64,000 nt of DNA from contig JARUPZ010000034.1 in assembly GCA_031213475.1 (NCBI GenBank), positions 4,652,940 to 4,716,939 on the forward strand, given 5' to 3'. The notes beneath the pieces are model-generated. The model was not told the DNA's origin, searched no databases, and saw only the letters and a program-made list of their open reading frames with translations. This stretch comes from Nereocystis luetkeana (lineage: Eukaryota; Sar; Phaeophyceae; Laminariales; Laminariaceae). The position numbers and the translations under genes were made by a program. Numbering within the stretch: the stretch's first letter is position 1; each line of letters begins with the position of its first letter. This document shows positions 30,532-42,645 of this stretch, one piece after another.

Positions 30532-30846
30532 TTGTATGCTGTAGATTACGGGTTCAGCTTTGCACCGCTAACGTCAGGCGAAAACGAAAAGCAAGGACCG
30601 ACTGAAATTAAGAGAAGCGCACAACAAAACGGACGTCAAAGACCGTTGGACGACCAAAGGAACGACAAGGACCGTTGGGAACACACAGACACCAAGGACC
30701 GTTGGGGACACACAGACGTCAAGGACCGTTGGGAACACACACGCGTCAAGGACGTTGGGAACACACGGACGCCAAGGACCGTTGGAGGCTGGGGGGGGAG
30801 AAGGGGGCCTCAAGAGCGACTCTCGCTCTGTGACGCCCGATCCTAG
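30532..30846 (+). CDS. 104-aa frame with K-D-R-W-E-H-T-D repeats, doubtful
   Basis: A 27-bp minisatellite (30667-30693, 30694-30720, 30721-30747, then a 26-bp unit at 30748-30773) is read in frame as KDRWEHTDT-like nonapeptides. The fourth copy has lost one C, so the frame changes to VGNTRTPRTVGG. The repeat may be coding only by accident: 27 is a multiple of three and no domain is seen. The N-terminal 45 residues are the same in all units except for one or two changes. Confidence 0.25.
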   Translation: MYAVDYGFSFAPLTSGENEKQGPTEIKRSAQQNGRQRPLDDQRNDKDRWEHTDTKDRWGHTDVKDRWEHTRVKDVGNTRTPRTVGGWGGRRGPQERLSLCDARS

Positions 30847-30991
30847 TATCTAAAACGTTAACAAAAACAAAAGTGGAAGCTCTGAGAAACCTAGGACGAC
30901 GACACGGAGTTTGTCAGATGAAGATACTCGCTCGTTAAACACCATTGACACAATCTAGCAAAGGAGTTGACGAATGGAAAATATTACGACG

Positions 30992-31049
30992 ACAATCAAT
31001 CAATCAATCAATCAATCAACCAATCAATCGATCAAATCAACCAATCAAC
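30992..31049. repeat. CAAT/ATCA microsatellite, unit 2
   Basis: Longer allele than unit 1, with CCAATC interruptions. Confidence 0.85.
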
Positions 31050-31615
31050 CATTTGCGGGTTAACCGTCCTTGGGACTTCAGAGCGGAAAAAATGACGGCC
31101 AAGAATAGTGACGAGTACAGCATCGTCTACTGCTGCATGAGTGGGGAACTATTATACGAGTTGGTGTCCCAACTACTATCAATATTACGAAGAAAGGAGT
31201 CGCACGAAACGGGCGCTGCATAATCCTACAGCAGCAGCAGCAACCGTACTGCTGGGCGCTCACGCCTTTCGAGTTCGGCTGATGAGGAAAATCGGTCGCA
31301 ATCTTCTTCTTGTGGGAATATGAGAGGTATATACGCAGGTTCTACGTCGCTATATACCGGTATATTCATGGCGGTATGTCGCGCAGAAAAAACACGGCAT
31401 ACGTACCTTTTTCTGGCTGCCCCCGAAGATTTTTTTGTCGCGTTTTTTATTTTGACGTTGCTATCGTACGAGTGAGTACAGGGAGTGTACCGTAACTACC
31501 GCAGTCGCCTTTGATAACATACTCGGTTGGCAACGAAATCGTTGCTTTCAAACCTGTAATGATTCGTTGACTTCTCTAGAAACCTACGTATACACCCCCC
31601 GTAGAACACGCGATC

Positions 31616-31640
31616 GCAAGCTAAGCTTGCACAGGTGAGT
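31616..31640 (+). other. Hairpin and consensus 5' splice site, unit 2
   Basis: Unchanged from unit 1 through the GTGAGT. The bases after it differ by one T. Confidence 0.35.
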
Positions 31641-31689
31641 TTGTGTTTTATTAGTCTCGGCGTCGTTTATTTTTTTGTTTTCTTAATTA

Positions 31690-32600
31690 CGTATATATAT
31701 CTGGCACCATTTCAAACCAGGTACCAATATGCATTTGGTACTACTTGAACTTGGACCAGGTATTAAAATAATACCAGGTACCTGCTAAATATTTGTTCTA
31801 CTCCTATTAATGATATTTTTCGCGACCAGTTCATCGGTATAAACTAGCACTGAGGGACCGCCAGGCCGCTAGGGGGAGGGAGGAAGAAGCCGGAGGAATG
31901 CGGCCGATGACCTGGGGATGGAACGTTGATGAGGAATAGGATATATAGCTAAGATGAAATAATGTGGGGAAATTGGAGAACGGCTGGCAGAGAAGCGTAT
32001 GAGCAACACTGCTGATATCCGGAAGGATACTCGGTTTCTATTGGAATGGCATCTGCGCTATATTATCAGAAGGCAAGCATAATAATAATATTGATATTAT
32101 TGTCACAGAAGGCAAGCAAAAAATTAATATTATACCTGGTATACTGTAATAGGGAATATTGACGAGTTAAAGTATACCCCTGCGGACTATTCAAGTACGT
32201 GATATGGCATGAATGCGCTGCTCGTACTGCTGTACCAGTATGGTGTACCTGGTATAGTATAATGTGACGCCGGAGTATACACAGCAGTACGCGGGCAGCA
32301 GGACCGGGTATATATACTCTCACCAGGTAATGTACCTGGTACTGTGCTGTTGTACCGGTAATGTTTGAAAGATAAAAACGTGAAGGCTGTGTACCGGTAT
32401 ATACTGTCGTAATACGTATGTATACCCCTGTATACTCGCATAATAATACGTACCTGGTACAGTAGATACGAGTACCCGATACAGAGTAAGTCAGTACCTG
32501 GTATATAGGAGCAGCACGAGTACGATGATATTTGCATTTATTTGCGTTGTCGGCTTATGTTATACCAGCCTGGTAAGGATTACCCTTGGCTGGGTAATCG
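31690..32600. repeat. TACCWGGTA-dense region, unit 2
   Basis: Private copies are TACCTGGTA at 32246-32254 and the longer TACCAGCCTGGTA at 32563-32575, where units 1 and 3 have only TA. Extra motif-bearing sequence also lies near 31700-31790. Confidence 0.6.
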
Positions 32601-32611
32601 ATCGATCTTTT

Positions 32612-32680
32612 ACCCGTATAGCTCAGTAGGTAACACCTTCACGCTTACCGGGCAGAAATCATCCCACGCTTCCATTCCAA
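32612..32680 (+). other. tRNA-like A-box region, unit 2
   Basis: A box TAGCTCAGTAGG at 32619-32630 is followed by TAACACCTTCACGCTTACCG, which reads like the D and anticodon arms of a tRNA. The T-arm is unrecognisable. Confidence 0.3.
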
Positions 32681-34424
32681 AATCAAAAGCCCGCGGAGAC
32701 GCCGGCGTGCTTGACCGCCAGATCGGTGTCCTCGGGGCCTCGCGGATATCCTCTCGTTGATCCTGTTGTTGGTGATATGGGTACTCGTACCACTGGTAGC
32801 ACCTGCTGGTGCTGTGATGACACACGACACACGACGCACGAAAAAACACAGGAAACAGCAGTTGTTGGGTGTATACGCACGAGTACAAATAAAATATTGT
32901 GCAGATACGCGGCCGGAAGGAAATAATTTTTGAACGAAAATGTATCAAATTAAACATGCGCGGACATCATTTTCAATCCCAACAGGAAAAAGGCGTTGGT
33001 GTTTTTTTATAGACGCGAGACAGAACATCATTATGACACTACAGCTTATAGCAGTACCACCACCATCGAATCATAAGAACACCTCGTTCGCTCGCCTCAA
33101 CAACGGTCTGCGAGCTGACTGCCATTGACGTGGGGCCGCATTCTATTTTACTGCTCGATAGTATAAGTACACGAGTACAATCCAACACCATGATCCTACA
33201 GTACTACTGTAGTACCTGATCTACCTGCCCACGAGTACATGTATGATATCATACCAGGTTGTACCTTACACACATTACCACACACATCACCCTGACAAGG
33301 AGACGACACACACCGCGTTCGCTTGCCTATCTATTGGCCATCACCCACCTAAACAGCGGTCGTGACACCGCCCCCGTCGTCAACTGGCACCGGCTTGGCA
33401 GCTGGCCGCCGTTGGCGAAGTGCCGACCCCTGCCGCTGGGGTGGCGTGGGGATGCCTCGGCCGGCGAGCCTTCTCCCTCTTGTGCTTCTGATTCCGATGA
33501 TGCGACTGCTGTTGTCGTACCAGTATTTGATAATCCCGCAGAGGAAGAGTCGACGAGCATAGCGGACGGGCGACGACCATCCTGTGACAGCATGCTCCCC
33601 GTCCGGCCAGGGGAGTGCTTGGCCTGGGGGGCCGGCCCCCTGAGGGTGTTCATGGATGTCATCCCTGTGTAGCCCTTTCGCTTGGCTGGGTCGTCGCGGC
33701 CCTGATGCTGATGTGCTACCAGTGCCGCTGCCGCCACAGCGGCAGAACTCTGTTCTGTTGCTGCTGTTGTTCCTCTATTTATTCAGTACTATTGTTACCG
33801 CCGTAGATAATTTTCTTCGTGATCTTCTGGCAAAACGAAAAAAAACAAGAAGAGCGACAATCGCGCCGGGCTCGTGCCTTCGCCCACAACCGAACCGCAC
33901 GCGGAATGCTCGCCTCCACCACAACCACCTCGTGCCGAACTGTCCCCCTCGCCAAAATGAGCTGTGGCACTGCTGTGCTGCTGATCGGCCGAACCTGCTG
34001 CACTGCTGCTGCTGCTCACTGCTCGCTCTTCGACTTTTTGTTCGATCGTTGTTCGGTCCATCCGACTGTTCATTGGTCGGCCGAAGAGTTTGCGCCGCAC
34101 GAGACTTTATTGGCCGAGTGGTTCCACCGACCACGAAACGGTACCAGCATAATTTCTCCGCATCCAATTTTCATTGACCAGACTGCATCACGTCGGAGTC
34201 GGGCCGTCTTGCGAATGGGCACACAACTATTGACAGGGTAGGTAACACGCCCGCTTTGCGTCCGCCACGAATGTCGCATGCCGCACGTAAAGCTGCTCGA
34301 GCTACGGGTACTCGATCGAGTGTCACATATTCCGTCTTGTTGTGTGTTCTTCATTCTTCCTACCCGTCGACATCCAGCACAACAACCAGTGTCCGTGCCG
34401 ATTATTTAATCTCGTTATATTGGG

Positions 34425-34510
34425 GGACCATAGTCTCCGGTGGCTTGGAAGGTGGTCCGCGTGCATATCAAGATCAAGTTCGTGGGTTCAAGTCTCACCG
34501 AGTGCACATG
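34425..34510 (+). other. tRNA-like sequence, unit 2
   Basis: A box 34441-34452 (with TTGGAAGG) and B box 34485-34496. The left hairpin has one change (AGTCTCC). Confidence 0.5.
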
Positions 34511-34569
34511 CTCGCAGGGACTTTTTCTTGCATGAAGAAATTGATTAGCGGAAAGCGCGAGAGCGTGAG

Positions 34570-34916
34570 TTTTTTTTTTTTTTTTTTTCTCTCATCCCAT
34601 TCATTATATTCGCACATACATCTTCTTGTCTCTCTCCTTCCAACTCGTAACTCAGATCCGGGGTAACATAGCAGGCTCTTCTCCCCCCTTCCCGCTACGG
34701 TACGTGCCTTCATTTTTTATCGCGAGAAGATTTCTGCCTTTTCTTCCCTCGTCGCCTCGCATCGAATTGTGCCTACCCACGCTGCACGGCGCTCTCAACA
34801 ATTGAATCCCTTTTTTTATTTTTGCAAATAAAGTCAAAGTCCGACCCTCCTGGGGCTCGAACCCAGGACTCAAACAAGTAGAATTCGAGGTTAACCACTT
34901 TAACCACCGGGGCGAG
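34570..34916 (-). mobile_element. tRNA-derived SINE-like insertion, unit 2 only
   Basis: Units 1 and 3 read GCGTGAGTTAGC without a break at this point. The insert, read on the minus strand, starts with a tRNA-like head, has about 250 bp of unrelated body, and ends in a 19-A tail (T-run at 34570-34588). Any target duplication is short: only GAG can be matched at both sides. This organisation is typical of SINEs copied by a LINE reverse transcriptase. Confidence 0.75.
34841..34916 (-). other. Pol III promoter head of the SINE
   Basis: The A box TGGTTAAAGTGG (34906-34895) and the B box GGTTCGAGCCC (34863-34853) are 43 bases apart. The T-stem CCTGGG/CCCAGG is perfect and the loop is TTCGAGC-like. 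Acceptor halves pair in about five of seven positions. The anticodon arm is enlarged, so this is not a functional tRNA gene. Confidence 0.65.
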
Positions 34917-35316
34917 TTAGCTGCATTCGATGGAAATCGACGAGCAGTGGGAATCCTGAACCCTATGCGCGACAAAAAATAAAGGCACGTACCGGGGGGG
35001 GAGATGGGACGACACCTGTGACCACGGCGTGTCCAGAAGATCGCTGAGGGTAAAACCTCCTACCAGGTACGAGTTAGGTGGAAAGTAAAAGTGATAACAA
35101 CAGAAAGAAGAAAAAAAAACTATGAGACAGAGAGAGACCAAAAATATCAGTAGCCGCAAATTAATGGGCAAAGCAAGTGAAATGCCAGCGTACCGGGTAC
35201 GAGAACACAGCAACAAAAGCAAGACCAGAAAATGAGATCTAAAAGATAATAAAACGAAAATAAATTCTGAAATGAAACAGGAAACGAATGACGCAAGGAG
35301 ATCAGAACGGCTGCTA

Positions 35317-35428
35317 GTACGGGGAACCATAGTTAATAGGACCTATGGTATACATAAAAACCTACCAGGTATATATTTGACATTTTTTACTAACAACATT
35401 TTGTCTTATTAACTATGGTCCCCCGCAA
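35317..35428. mobile_element. MITE copy, unit 2
   Basis: 112 bp. The 7-bp excess over the basal length is a TACCAGGTA-type gain at 35363-35371. Confidence 0.85.
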
Positions 35429-35849
35429 TAATAGGAGAAGACCGTACTTACTGTAACTCAAGAACGACAGAAAGCTGCTGCACGGATGAAGCAACACGAA
35501 GGAGAGGAAGATACCGGCATAATGACGGGCGGGAGGGGAAAGGAAACAGAGGGAGAGACAAGGCCAAAAGCAAGAAGGAAAAGAGAAGCGGGGAGGAAAA
35601 AGAGAGAAAATCGTACTCCAGGCGGTGATATCTGTAGTAACATGGGTGCCCGTCTCTGCCAGGAAATTGATTCGGGAACCTAGTCCCACCCTTTGCCTTC
35701 TTCTTTCTACTCTCGTGAATAGCGTTGTAAAGTGTCAGTACTGTCACTGTCGCGCCCCCCCCCATCGAAGAAAAAGAAACAAACAAAACTGATATAAATA
35801 GAATTCAAGGGCGAGTCGAACCGGTACCTATTAATAGCCACTCCATCTA

Positions 35850-36203
35850 TCAAATCGTTTCTGCACTCGTCGACAGCACTATCACTACGGCTGCCCACCG
35901 TTCAAGAATGCGCACCTTGTCCCTTGGTAGCGTGCCATGCTCGTTCCTGACGCACTGCTCGCCTCTCGCCTTTCGACCGTTCAACTCCACCGTGCCCTCA
36001 AAGTGTTCGTAGAAACCCCGCCGGTCGTTGTCAGCGAGGAGTGTCTCCGTTTCAGCAAGATACTCCTCGACGTGGGTATGCGACGCTGCGTCAATCGCCC
36101 TTCGCAGGTTCGCGCACGCCATCCTCGGCGTCTTCCGCGCGCTTTTGTCGTTCTTGATGCGCATGACTCGTCGGGAATCCCCCCTCGCTAACCATGTTAT
36201 TGT
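35850..36203 (-). pseudogene. LINE fragment, unit 2
   Basis: Same fragment, with a few replacements (KHFEG becomes EHFEG and GLNG becomes ELNG). Confidence 0.65.
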
Positions 36204-37435
36204 TGGCGGCTGAGGTTTCCGCGGTCTCGCACCACCCAGGTTTCAATGAGTGCCGTGGTGGGGGTAATCGTGTGTCGTCGAGAAACCAATGAAAAAAAGC
36301 TTCTAAGCGTACTCGGAGTCCCCAAGCTAACATTCGTTCAATATGATCGCACCACAAAACAATAATAGTGTTTTTGAGACCTAATGTCTGCCCAATGACC
36401 ACACGATACTTTCAGGATAAAAGGCAGAGAGCTCCTAAAACAGACAGCAGTACTATCATCGTTGTGACGGAGTTACTTTCACACAGCTGTCGCTCGGGTC
36501 TGCCGAGGCCAACGATCCAGGGCTTGGCCTACGCGAAGCAGGGCTTCAAACTCCGCAAAATGCTATCGGCTGTGGTAGAATTCACCTTTAGAACGTACAG
36601 CAGTACTCGTATTAATGCGCGGCTTGTGAAAATAATATCACCTCCCAGGCAGTAGTTGTGCTCTCAGTCTGGGAATCTCTCACGCAGCTACTAAACAGCA
36701 GTCCAAACTGCAGCACCACAGCACTTGCTCGGTGGGCGCCTATACCGGCACGTGGTACCTCGTACCGCCCAATCACGTTTCAACGAAGCAAGCCTTCGAA
36801 GTCTGAAATCCTCCTCATACTAAAGAAGCTCCACACCACCACCAGCAGTTTTCGAGCTTAAACGCCAGCACCGCTGACGCCATCACATACAAGCTCGGGG
36901 TGATGTTGTTCCGCCGTAGGACCCGAAGCTATGGTCACGTTAGCGCGATCACAAGGCTCTCAACACTTTGGTTTCGGGCGTGTATACCAGCTCGTGGCTG
37001 ATGTGTACGCGATGATAGACTCGCTTGCTGATGACCAGTCAAAAGACAGCCTTCAGCTAGTTTATGTCTTTGTTTCTGGGGCCGAACGTGGAACTCGTGT
37101 AAGCTTCAGAAAGAGAAGTTAGTATGCCTATCGATCCTAGGCAAGTGTCGATTTATTTGTTGTGTTCAACAGGAAAGCTGACAAGGAGCTGAAGAGGATT
37201 GCCTCTACGCAGCGCATGTGGAAACGTTTCCCCGCATCCACTATCGTTTGTGCTGTGCGCATTTTTATTATTATGGAATGCAGCACAGACGGAGTAAGTA
37301 CGTAGCGAGTACGTTTTAGCATACCTGGTGGTTTAATTTCGAAATTCGAGTAAATTCGATGTGCCATCGAGGGGTCGTGTTGAGGGTGATACCATTTACA
37401 GACGCATGTACATTATTGTCCTTTTTCGCGACACA

Positions 37436-37795
37436 CCGTGGCATGCCGTGTCACCACCTGCGGCAAAACCTTACACGGCGTCTTCCACGGCATACCACCG
37501 AACGCTCCACGGACCTCCACGGCATACCATGGAACCCCAACCCTCACCCTGATGCTGACCCTGACCCTAACGTAGGTGTCGTGGGCATTGGGGTGCCGTG
37601 GGGGTCGCAATGACATGCCGTGAGGTTGCCACGGAGTGCCGTGGCGGTTGCCGCGGGGGTTGCTATCGCTATGGTACCACCCATGGCATGCCACGTCACC
37701 CACCACAGCACCATGGAGTCCTATGCCACGCGATGGGATGCCGTGGGGATGCCATGGTATGCCGCGGGTGGTACCATGGTCATGCCACGCAAAAG
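37436..37795. repeat. CCATGGCATGCC-type minisatellite, unit 2
   Basis: Same tract. Near its end it carries GGTACCATGGTCATG, a perfect CCATGG where unit 1 reads ACAATGG. Confidence 0.75.
37533..37570. repeat. Telomere-like tract, unit 2 (most degenerate)
   Basis: The first hexamers read CCCCAACCCTCACCC. Confidence 0.55.
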
Positions 37796-38822
37796 TCCAA
37801 AATAGTGCAGGACCCTGCAGTTACAGCAGTGACCACAGAGAGTAGCTACCTGGTCGCGGCTTGATACGAACAAAAGTTGCCTGATATAAATATATGCGGC
37901 CCGAACACACAGTAGCAGCGTAGCCTGATGTGTGCGGGACAGCAGTAGCAGCAGTTTTGTGCTCTGTACTCTGTACTCGAACGAGTAGAGCATCAGGGAC
38001 GAGAGCAGATAGCTTGATGCGTGATAAAGATCTTCCGGTACTCATAGCTCGTGGCCTCAGGGCGGGTGGCTGCACGATGTGTGACAAAACAGTAGCGAAT
38101 GCACAGGTACGCAGCAGGTTGTGCTGTGGTATGCTTGTGGTGTCTGTCGATCTTTCCTGTTGAGCATAAGAGGTCAAATATCACTGGCCTAGGGTTAGCA
38201 GCGTGACATCTTCTGAAACCTAACACGAGCGGAAGATAGTCGTGTATTTTCGTGACAACGAAAGCAAGAAACAAATGAGGAAATGCAAAGCATGTTACTG
38301 TTACTGTCTACATTATAGCCTTAGCTCCAGCCCTACGCAGCCAACAGAGATAGTTCAAGTATCAATACTGCCAGAGCGAGTAACAATACTGCTGCTTCAT
38401 GTGTGTAGTGTGTGCATTGATAGTGTTAAGTGCCATATCGTGTCATGTGTGATCACACGATGAACGGTTACCCATCCTTCAAAGCACTGCACCCTGCTGA
38501 CATTATCGTTGCATTGAAAGTTTCCGCGCTTTTGTTGTTATTCCTGAAGATAATAATTCGTAATATTATTCATAATCCTCCAGCACTGCAGGTATACACG
38601 AGGTACGCGCGGGCCCAAGAAACAATACCCCCGCCAAGAAAACACTAGAAACAGCACCTCGCATAAACTAACACCCACTACCACCAGGGCCAACACACAG
38701 CAGTCCCGACCGGTATCACGCCCTCTCTCTCGCGGCCAAAACAATAAACCGCCGCGTTTATCATTATCAGGTACCGTCCGTACTTAGTTGAACCTGGGCT
38801 TGAAAAGGTTTTAGATCTGCAG

Positions 38823-38956
38823 ACACCACCATCACTACCACCACCACCACCAACGCCATCACCATCGCCACCACCATCGTCATCACAATCATCATCAGCA
38901 TCGCCATCACCATCCCCCCCATCACCACCACCACCACCACCACCACCACCATCATC
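38823..38956. repeat. ACC/ATC microsatellite, unit 2
   Basis: Same length class as unit 1, with a few triplet substitutions. Confidence 0.85.
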
Positions 38957-39632
38957 CGGGTATTTACCATACGTATTGCCAGCCCTACTGGAAAGTCACG
39001 AGGCATGGAGTCGGACCATACTTAATCGATTGCGCACGCACCCTTGCACCTATGCGTGTGCCTGTTTTATTCCCGATTGCTGAAACCATCGTCACCCTCC
39101 CCCTCCCTCTCCAGGACTCCACGCCAAGATTTTCAGCAATCCATCACGACTGGAAGACACGTCACAAATCAATCACGCGAACGTCATGGCACACGTCGTT
39201 TCCACACATGCTTCAGGTAAAAACTAAAACGGAAAAAAGATAGATAACATAGATGACAGGTATACTGGATACTCGTGTATCCCTTCATCAAGCTTTACCT
39301 CCGCATCATGAACCAAGGTAGCACAACACGGAATGCTCTGAGCGAGTACACGGGGGGGCGCGCGGCGGGAAGGGGGGGGTGGGGTCGTAGCATTTAAAAA
39401 ACAAATGCGGAAAAAATGAAAAATAACTTGAAAACACAATCGGAAATCACTGAAAATCGAAACGAAACCAAATGAGCAAAAATCGGCAATGATAGTCTTG
39501 AAAATGAAACCTGAACACTACCTCGAGGGAAGGGGAACCGTAGTCAACCCGACGAAAGAAGAAACGGAGCTGTATGTACTTCGGATAATACTACAGAAGT
39601 AACAACACGGTGAAAATTCCGGCGGATGCTAC

Positions 39633-39821
39633 AAGGTTGACTCTAACACATCCAATGAACGACACGTGTTACATGGTTGACGCTACCCCCACCCATGTCA
39701 GGATGGGCGTTCAATGGTTGACACAAGCCAACTCGGTGGAAACTGAATGATACATGGTTGACGTCGAACCCATGGCCAACAGAAGGAGGGGGCGGCACCG
39801 CCCCGCATCACCTATAATTTA
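39633..39821 (+). promoter_or_regulatory. GGTTGAC/GC palindrome/TATA module, end of unit 2
   Basis: Boxes at 39635, 39675, 39716 and 39756, palindrome at 39789-39804. Spacing is the same as in unit 1. Confidence 0.45.
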
Positions 39822-40327
39822 CATTCTACCTACAGAACTTTCACTCTAGTTCATTTCGTACTGCACATACACACACGTCGAAGGAAAAAAGAGCGTCCAT
39901 CGCGTTTCTCCCTGCTCCCGTATCCCGCCCACAATCGCATTATTTGCACACACTCACGGAAAAGCAACAAAAACCGTTTCACACGGAGAGCAACAAGATT
40001 TTGACGTTTCGGGGGGCAAAGGGCTCGAGTCCTCGTCAGACAAGAAGGAAAAAAAGACCGAACGATGGTCGCCGCTCAGATGAAGTAGTCAAGCCTTTTC
40101 TCGTGAGAACTCCGTGACAAACTGTTCTTTTTTTTACGTACGGAGAGCAACAACATCCAAACGTGCCCTGGGCGAGCAAAGGGCTCGAATCCTCGTCACA
40201 CGCAAAAAAAGGAGAAGAAGTCTCAAGCGCAAAACACCCGAAGATCGCCGACTTCATTCCGCCTCTGCTTCTCGTCCCAAAGCCACGGTCGGTACCAACG
40301 TATACAGCGCACCACTAAGACAGTATT

Positions 40328-40840
40328 ATGATGTGTCAGAAATCCGCGAACACCGAATGCCATGACGCAGAGTACACCAGGAATCTACGCAATTTGAACA
40401 GTATAATTGAGGCAAGCGGTACAGGAGGGGCGCGGGGGGAGCGGAACACAAAAAAGAAATCCAGGGGATATCATGAAATACCACATTATCCCCGGAATCG
40501 ACCACATCGTGAAGGGCCTAGACTACGGTACGTCGGTCGCGCGGTCGGCCGGTTGGAAGATCAAAAGGGACTGAGACAAAGGACGCCCCACAAAGCGCAC
40601 GTTTTTCTCAGCCAGGAAGGAACAAAAACAATCAAAGGGTTTTGGCACGTCACTCGCTACTGTCATCCGAGAGTGGGGAAACTTGAAACAGGACGTACAC
40701 ACGCAACGGCGATAGTAGCAGTCTGGAGGGGGAAAAAGCAGAGGGTTCCTCGGTACAACAACATTTTTCTTGAGTCAGGAAGAGAAGAAACAAAAAAAAC
40801 TAAAAGGGTCTTGCTACTGCTTGTTGTACTGTCGTATTAA
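40328..40840 (+). CDS. ORF-A copy in unit 3 (170 aa)
   Basis: Same length as the unit 1 copy, with scattered replacement changes. No recognised domain. Confidence 0.18.
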   Translation: MMCQKSANTECHDAEYTRNLRNLNSIIEASGTGGARGERNTKKKSRGYHEIPHYPRNRPHREGPRLRYVGRAVGRLEDQKGLRQRTPHKAHVFLSQEGTKTIKGFWHVTRYCHPRVGKLETGRTHATAIVAVWRGKKQRVPRYNNIFLESGREETKKTKRVLLLLVVLSY

Positions 40841-40925
40841 AACAGCTTGAACCGCTTACTGAATGTCTCAGTCGGGTGGAAATCCTGACGAAGACTTGGG
40901 ATCTGCTGCACTCTGGCGCAAGAGA

Positions 40926-41186
40926 CGAACCGAACTGATTCGAGCCGAATGCATCCGAATCGAATCGAACCTGATCGTTGTATTTCGACTAAAACAGGGT
41001 TAAACGGAATGTATGAGGACATAACAAGAACCGAACTGATCGAGACTGAACAATTCCGAATAGAACCCAATCGACTCAGACGGCACCGAACTGGACCGAA
41101 TTGGATCGAATCGAATTGAACAGAACATAACCAAATTTGGTTCGAATCGATCCGAAGGTAACCATACCGAATCCAACCGAGCACAA
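40926..41186. repeat. CGAAT/GAACC tract, unit 3
   Basis: Same tract as at 924. Units 3 and 4 share variants here (for example ACCCAATCG and GGCACCGAAC) that units 1 and 2 lack. Confidence 0.7.
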
Positions 41187-41343
41187 CCAGATCGCGGGGG
41201 AAACAATAGTTACACGCCCACCGTCAATCTCCTCATTTTTTCCCTCGAAGCCCCGTGACCCCACCCGTGGGTCAGCCCGGGCAGGATAATCGCAGCGTCA
41301 GCAACACGCTTCGCGTCTGCATCGGGCGAACCAAACGACCGAG

Positions 41344-42600
41344 CTACGAGATGGGCATCAGCAGGCCGCCCGGACCCCAAAATACTAACGGTGTCGCTCC
41401 CGGCACTTGACGCTGGGCTCGGCCCAGACGCTGACGCCTGAGCTGCACCCTCTGATGCACCATGTGCTCCCTCTGGAGCTCCAGCTCTGCCTCCTGAAGC
41501 TGAAGGTGCACCCTTTGGCGCTGGAGCCGCGCGCTCTGGCGAAGGAGTTGCAATCTCTGCTCGGCTACCACTCGCTCGCGCATAGCATCGCACTCCCGCG
41601 CAGGAACGAAGTCGCCGTGGCGAGGCACTCTATAAACCGTCGCTCCGGCGGTGTTGCCCAAGGCGTTCTCCGTGGTAGGGAGGCGAATTTCCTGAATGCG
41701 CCAGCGGATTCCATTTTGATGCGATCCTACTGTGGCAGCACGTGTTCGGGCAACGCCTTCGAATCCCGGCGGCGTACGAAGGCGAGCCTGTTCAATGCCA
41801 ACGTTGCCGCTGCTGTCATCGCCACCACCACGCCCGCCGTTACAGACACCGCCACCGCCACCATCACCGCCACTGCCACCACCACCACAACCACCCCCGT
41901 CATCCCCACCACCACCACCACCATTATCACCACCACCATCATCTCCGACCTCGGCTTCTGGGGAGCGAGGCCCCGCACCAGGGGCAACAGGGATAGCCGC
42001 GGTAGCGGCGACGGTGGTCGGCGGCTCAACGACGACCGCCATGTTGCCGCCCGGGGGCGAGTTGCTCCCATGCACATCTAGCACGCTCACCCAGCGCTGG
42101 GAAACGGGGCGGTGTGGGACCGGGGTGACGAGCCCGATCCCGACGCCGGTAGCTGATTGTCCCATTCTCGTCTCGGTGGGAGCGCGAGCGTAGGAAGCAA
42201 TATCCTGCGGGTATCCTCGGGTTCCGCGGCCCACGGGCGTGCGGACGATGCTATTCGCGTCGCTTCCTGTACAATGGTTGTCGGCGGGGTGACCTCCGTA
42301 AACGGTACCACCACCGCCACCACCTCCGGGTTCGGTACCGTGAGGCCCCGGAACAGCGGCAACAGCCGTAGCGGCGACGGTAGTGGTGGGCGGCGGCTGA
42401 ACCGTGGCCATCGTGTCACCGCCCGTGGGCATAATCATTCTCTCGAGGTCCGCAACATCCCAGCAGTGCTGAGGGAGGGCATCGTGAGAGGCGGGGGCCT
42501 TGGTCCCGGTGAAGGCAATGGCTTGTTCCGGTCCCGTCCTAGCGGAAGTGTGAGATCGAGTTGCGCCCCGCTGTTGGTCCCCGGTGATGCTTCGGCCCAT
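41344..42600 (-). CDS. ORF-B copy, unit 3 (418 aa)
   Basis: Full-length frame, one residue longer than unit 1 because of a codon-size indel in the Gly-rich segment. Several replacements are shared with unit 4 in the N-terminal part. No recognised family. Confidence 0.4.
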   Translation of the reverse strand: MGRSITGDQQRGATRSHTSARTGPEQAIAFTGTKAPASHDALPQHCWDVADLERMIMPTGGDTMATVQPPPTTTVAATAVAAVPGPHGTEPGGGGGGGTVYGGHPADNHCTGSDANSIVRTPVGRGTRGYPQDIASYARAPTETRMGQSATGVGIGLVTPVPHRPVSQRWVSVLDVHGSNSPPGGNMAVVVEPPTTVAATAAIPVAPGAGPRSPEAEVGDDGGGDNGGGGGGDDGGGCGGGGSGGDGGGGGVCNGGRGGGDDSSGNVGIEQARLRTPPGFEGVARTRAATVGSHQNGIRWRIQEIRLPTTENALGNTAGATVYRVPRHGDFVPARECDAMRERVVAEQRLQLLRQSARLQRQRVHLQLQEAELELQREHMVHQRVQLRRQRLGRAQRQVPGATPLVFWGPGGLLMPIS

Positions 42601-42645
42601 GGCTGCGTGGGCGACTCCTCTAATGCGTCCCTAAAGGGCATTTGT

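Larger units (their letters stand above)
21903..40002. repeat. Macrosatellite unit 2 (18,100 bp)
   Basis: Second full copy, head to tail with unit 1. Private features are a 347-bp SINE-like insertion at 34570-34916, a one-base insertion that breaks ORF-B near 24196, and several gained TACCWGGTA-type motifs. It lacks the LTR element and solo LTR of unit 1, so it shows the empty target sites for both. Confidence 0.97.

Noticed and set aside
30667-30788. Possible CRISPR array
   Set aside because: The 27-bp units follow each other without unique spacers, and the genome is eukaryotic.
34841-34916. Functional tRNA gene
   Set aside because: The head is attached to a body and poly-A tail of an insertion private to one unit, and its anticodon arm is too large.
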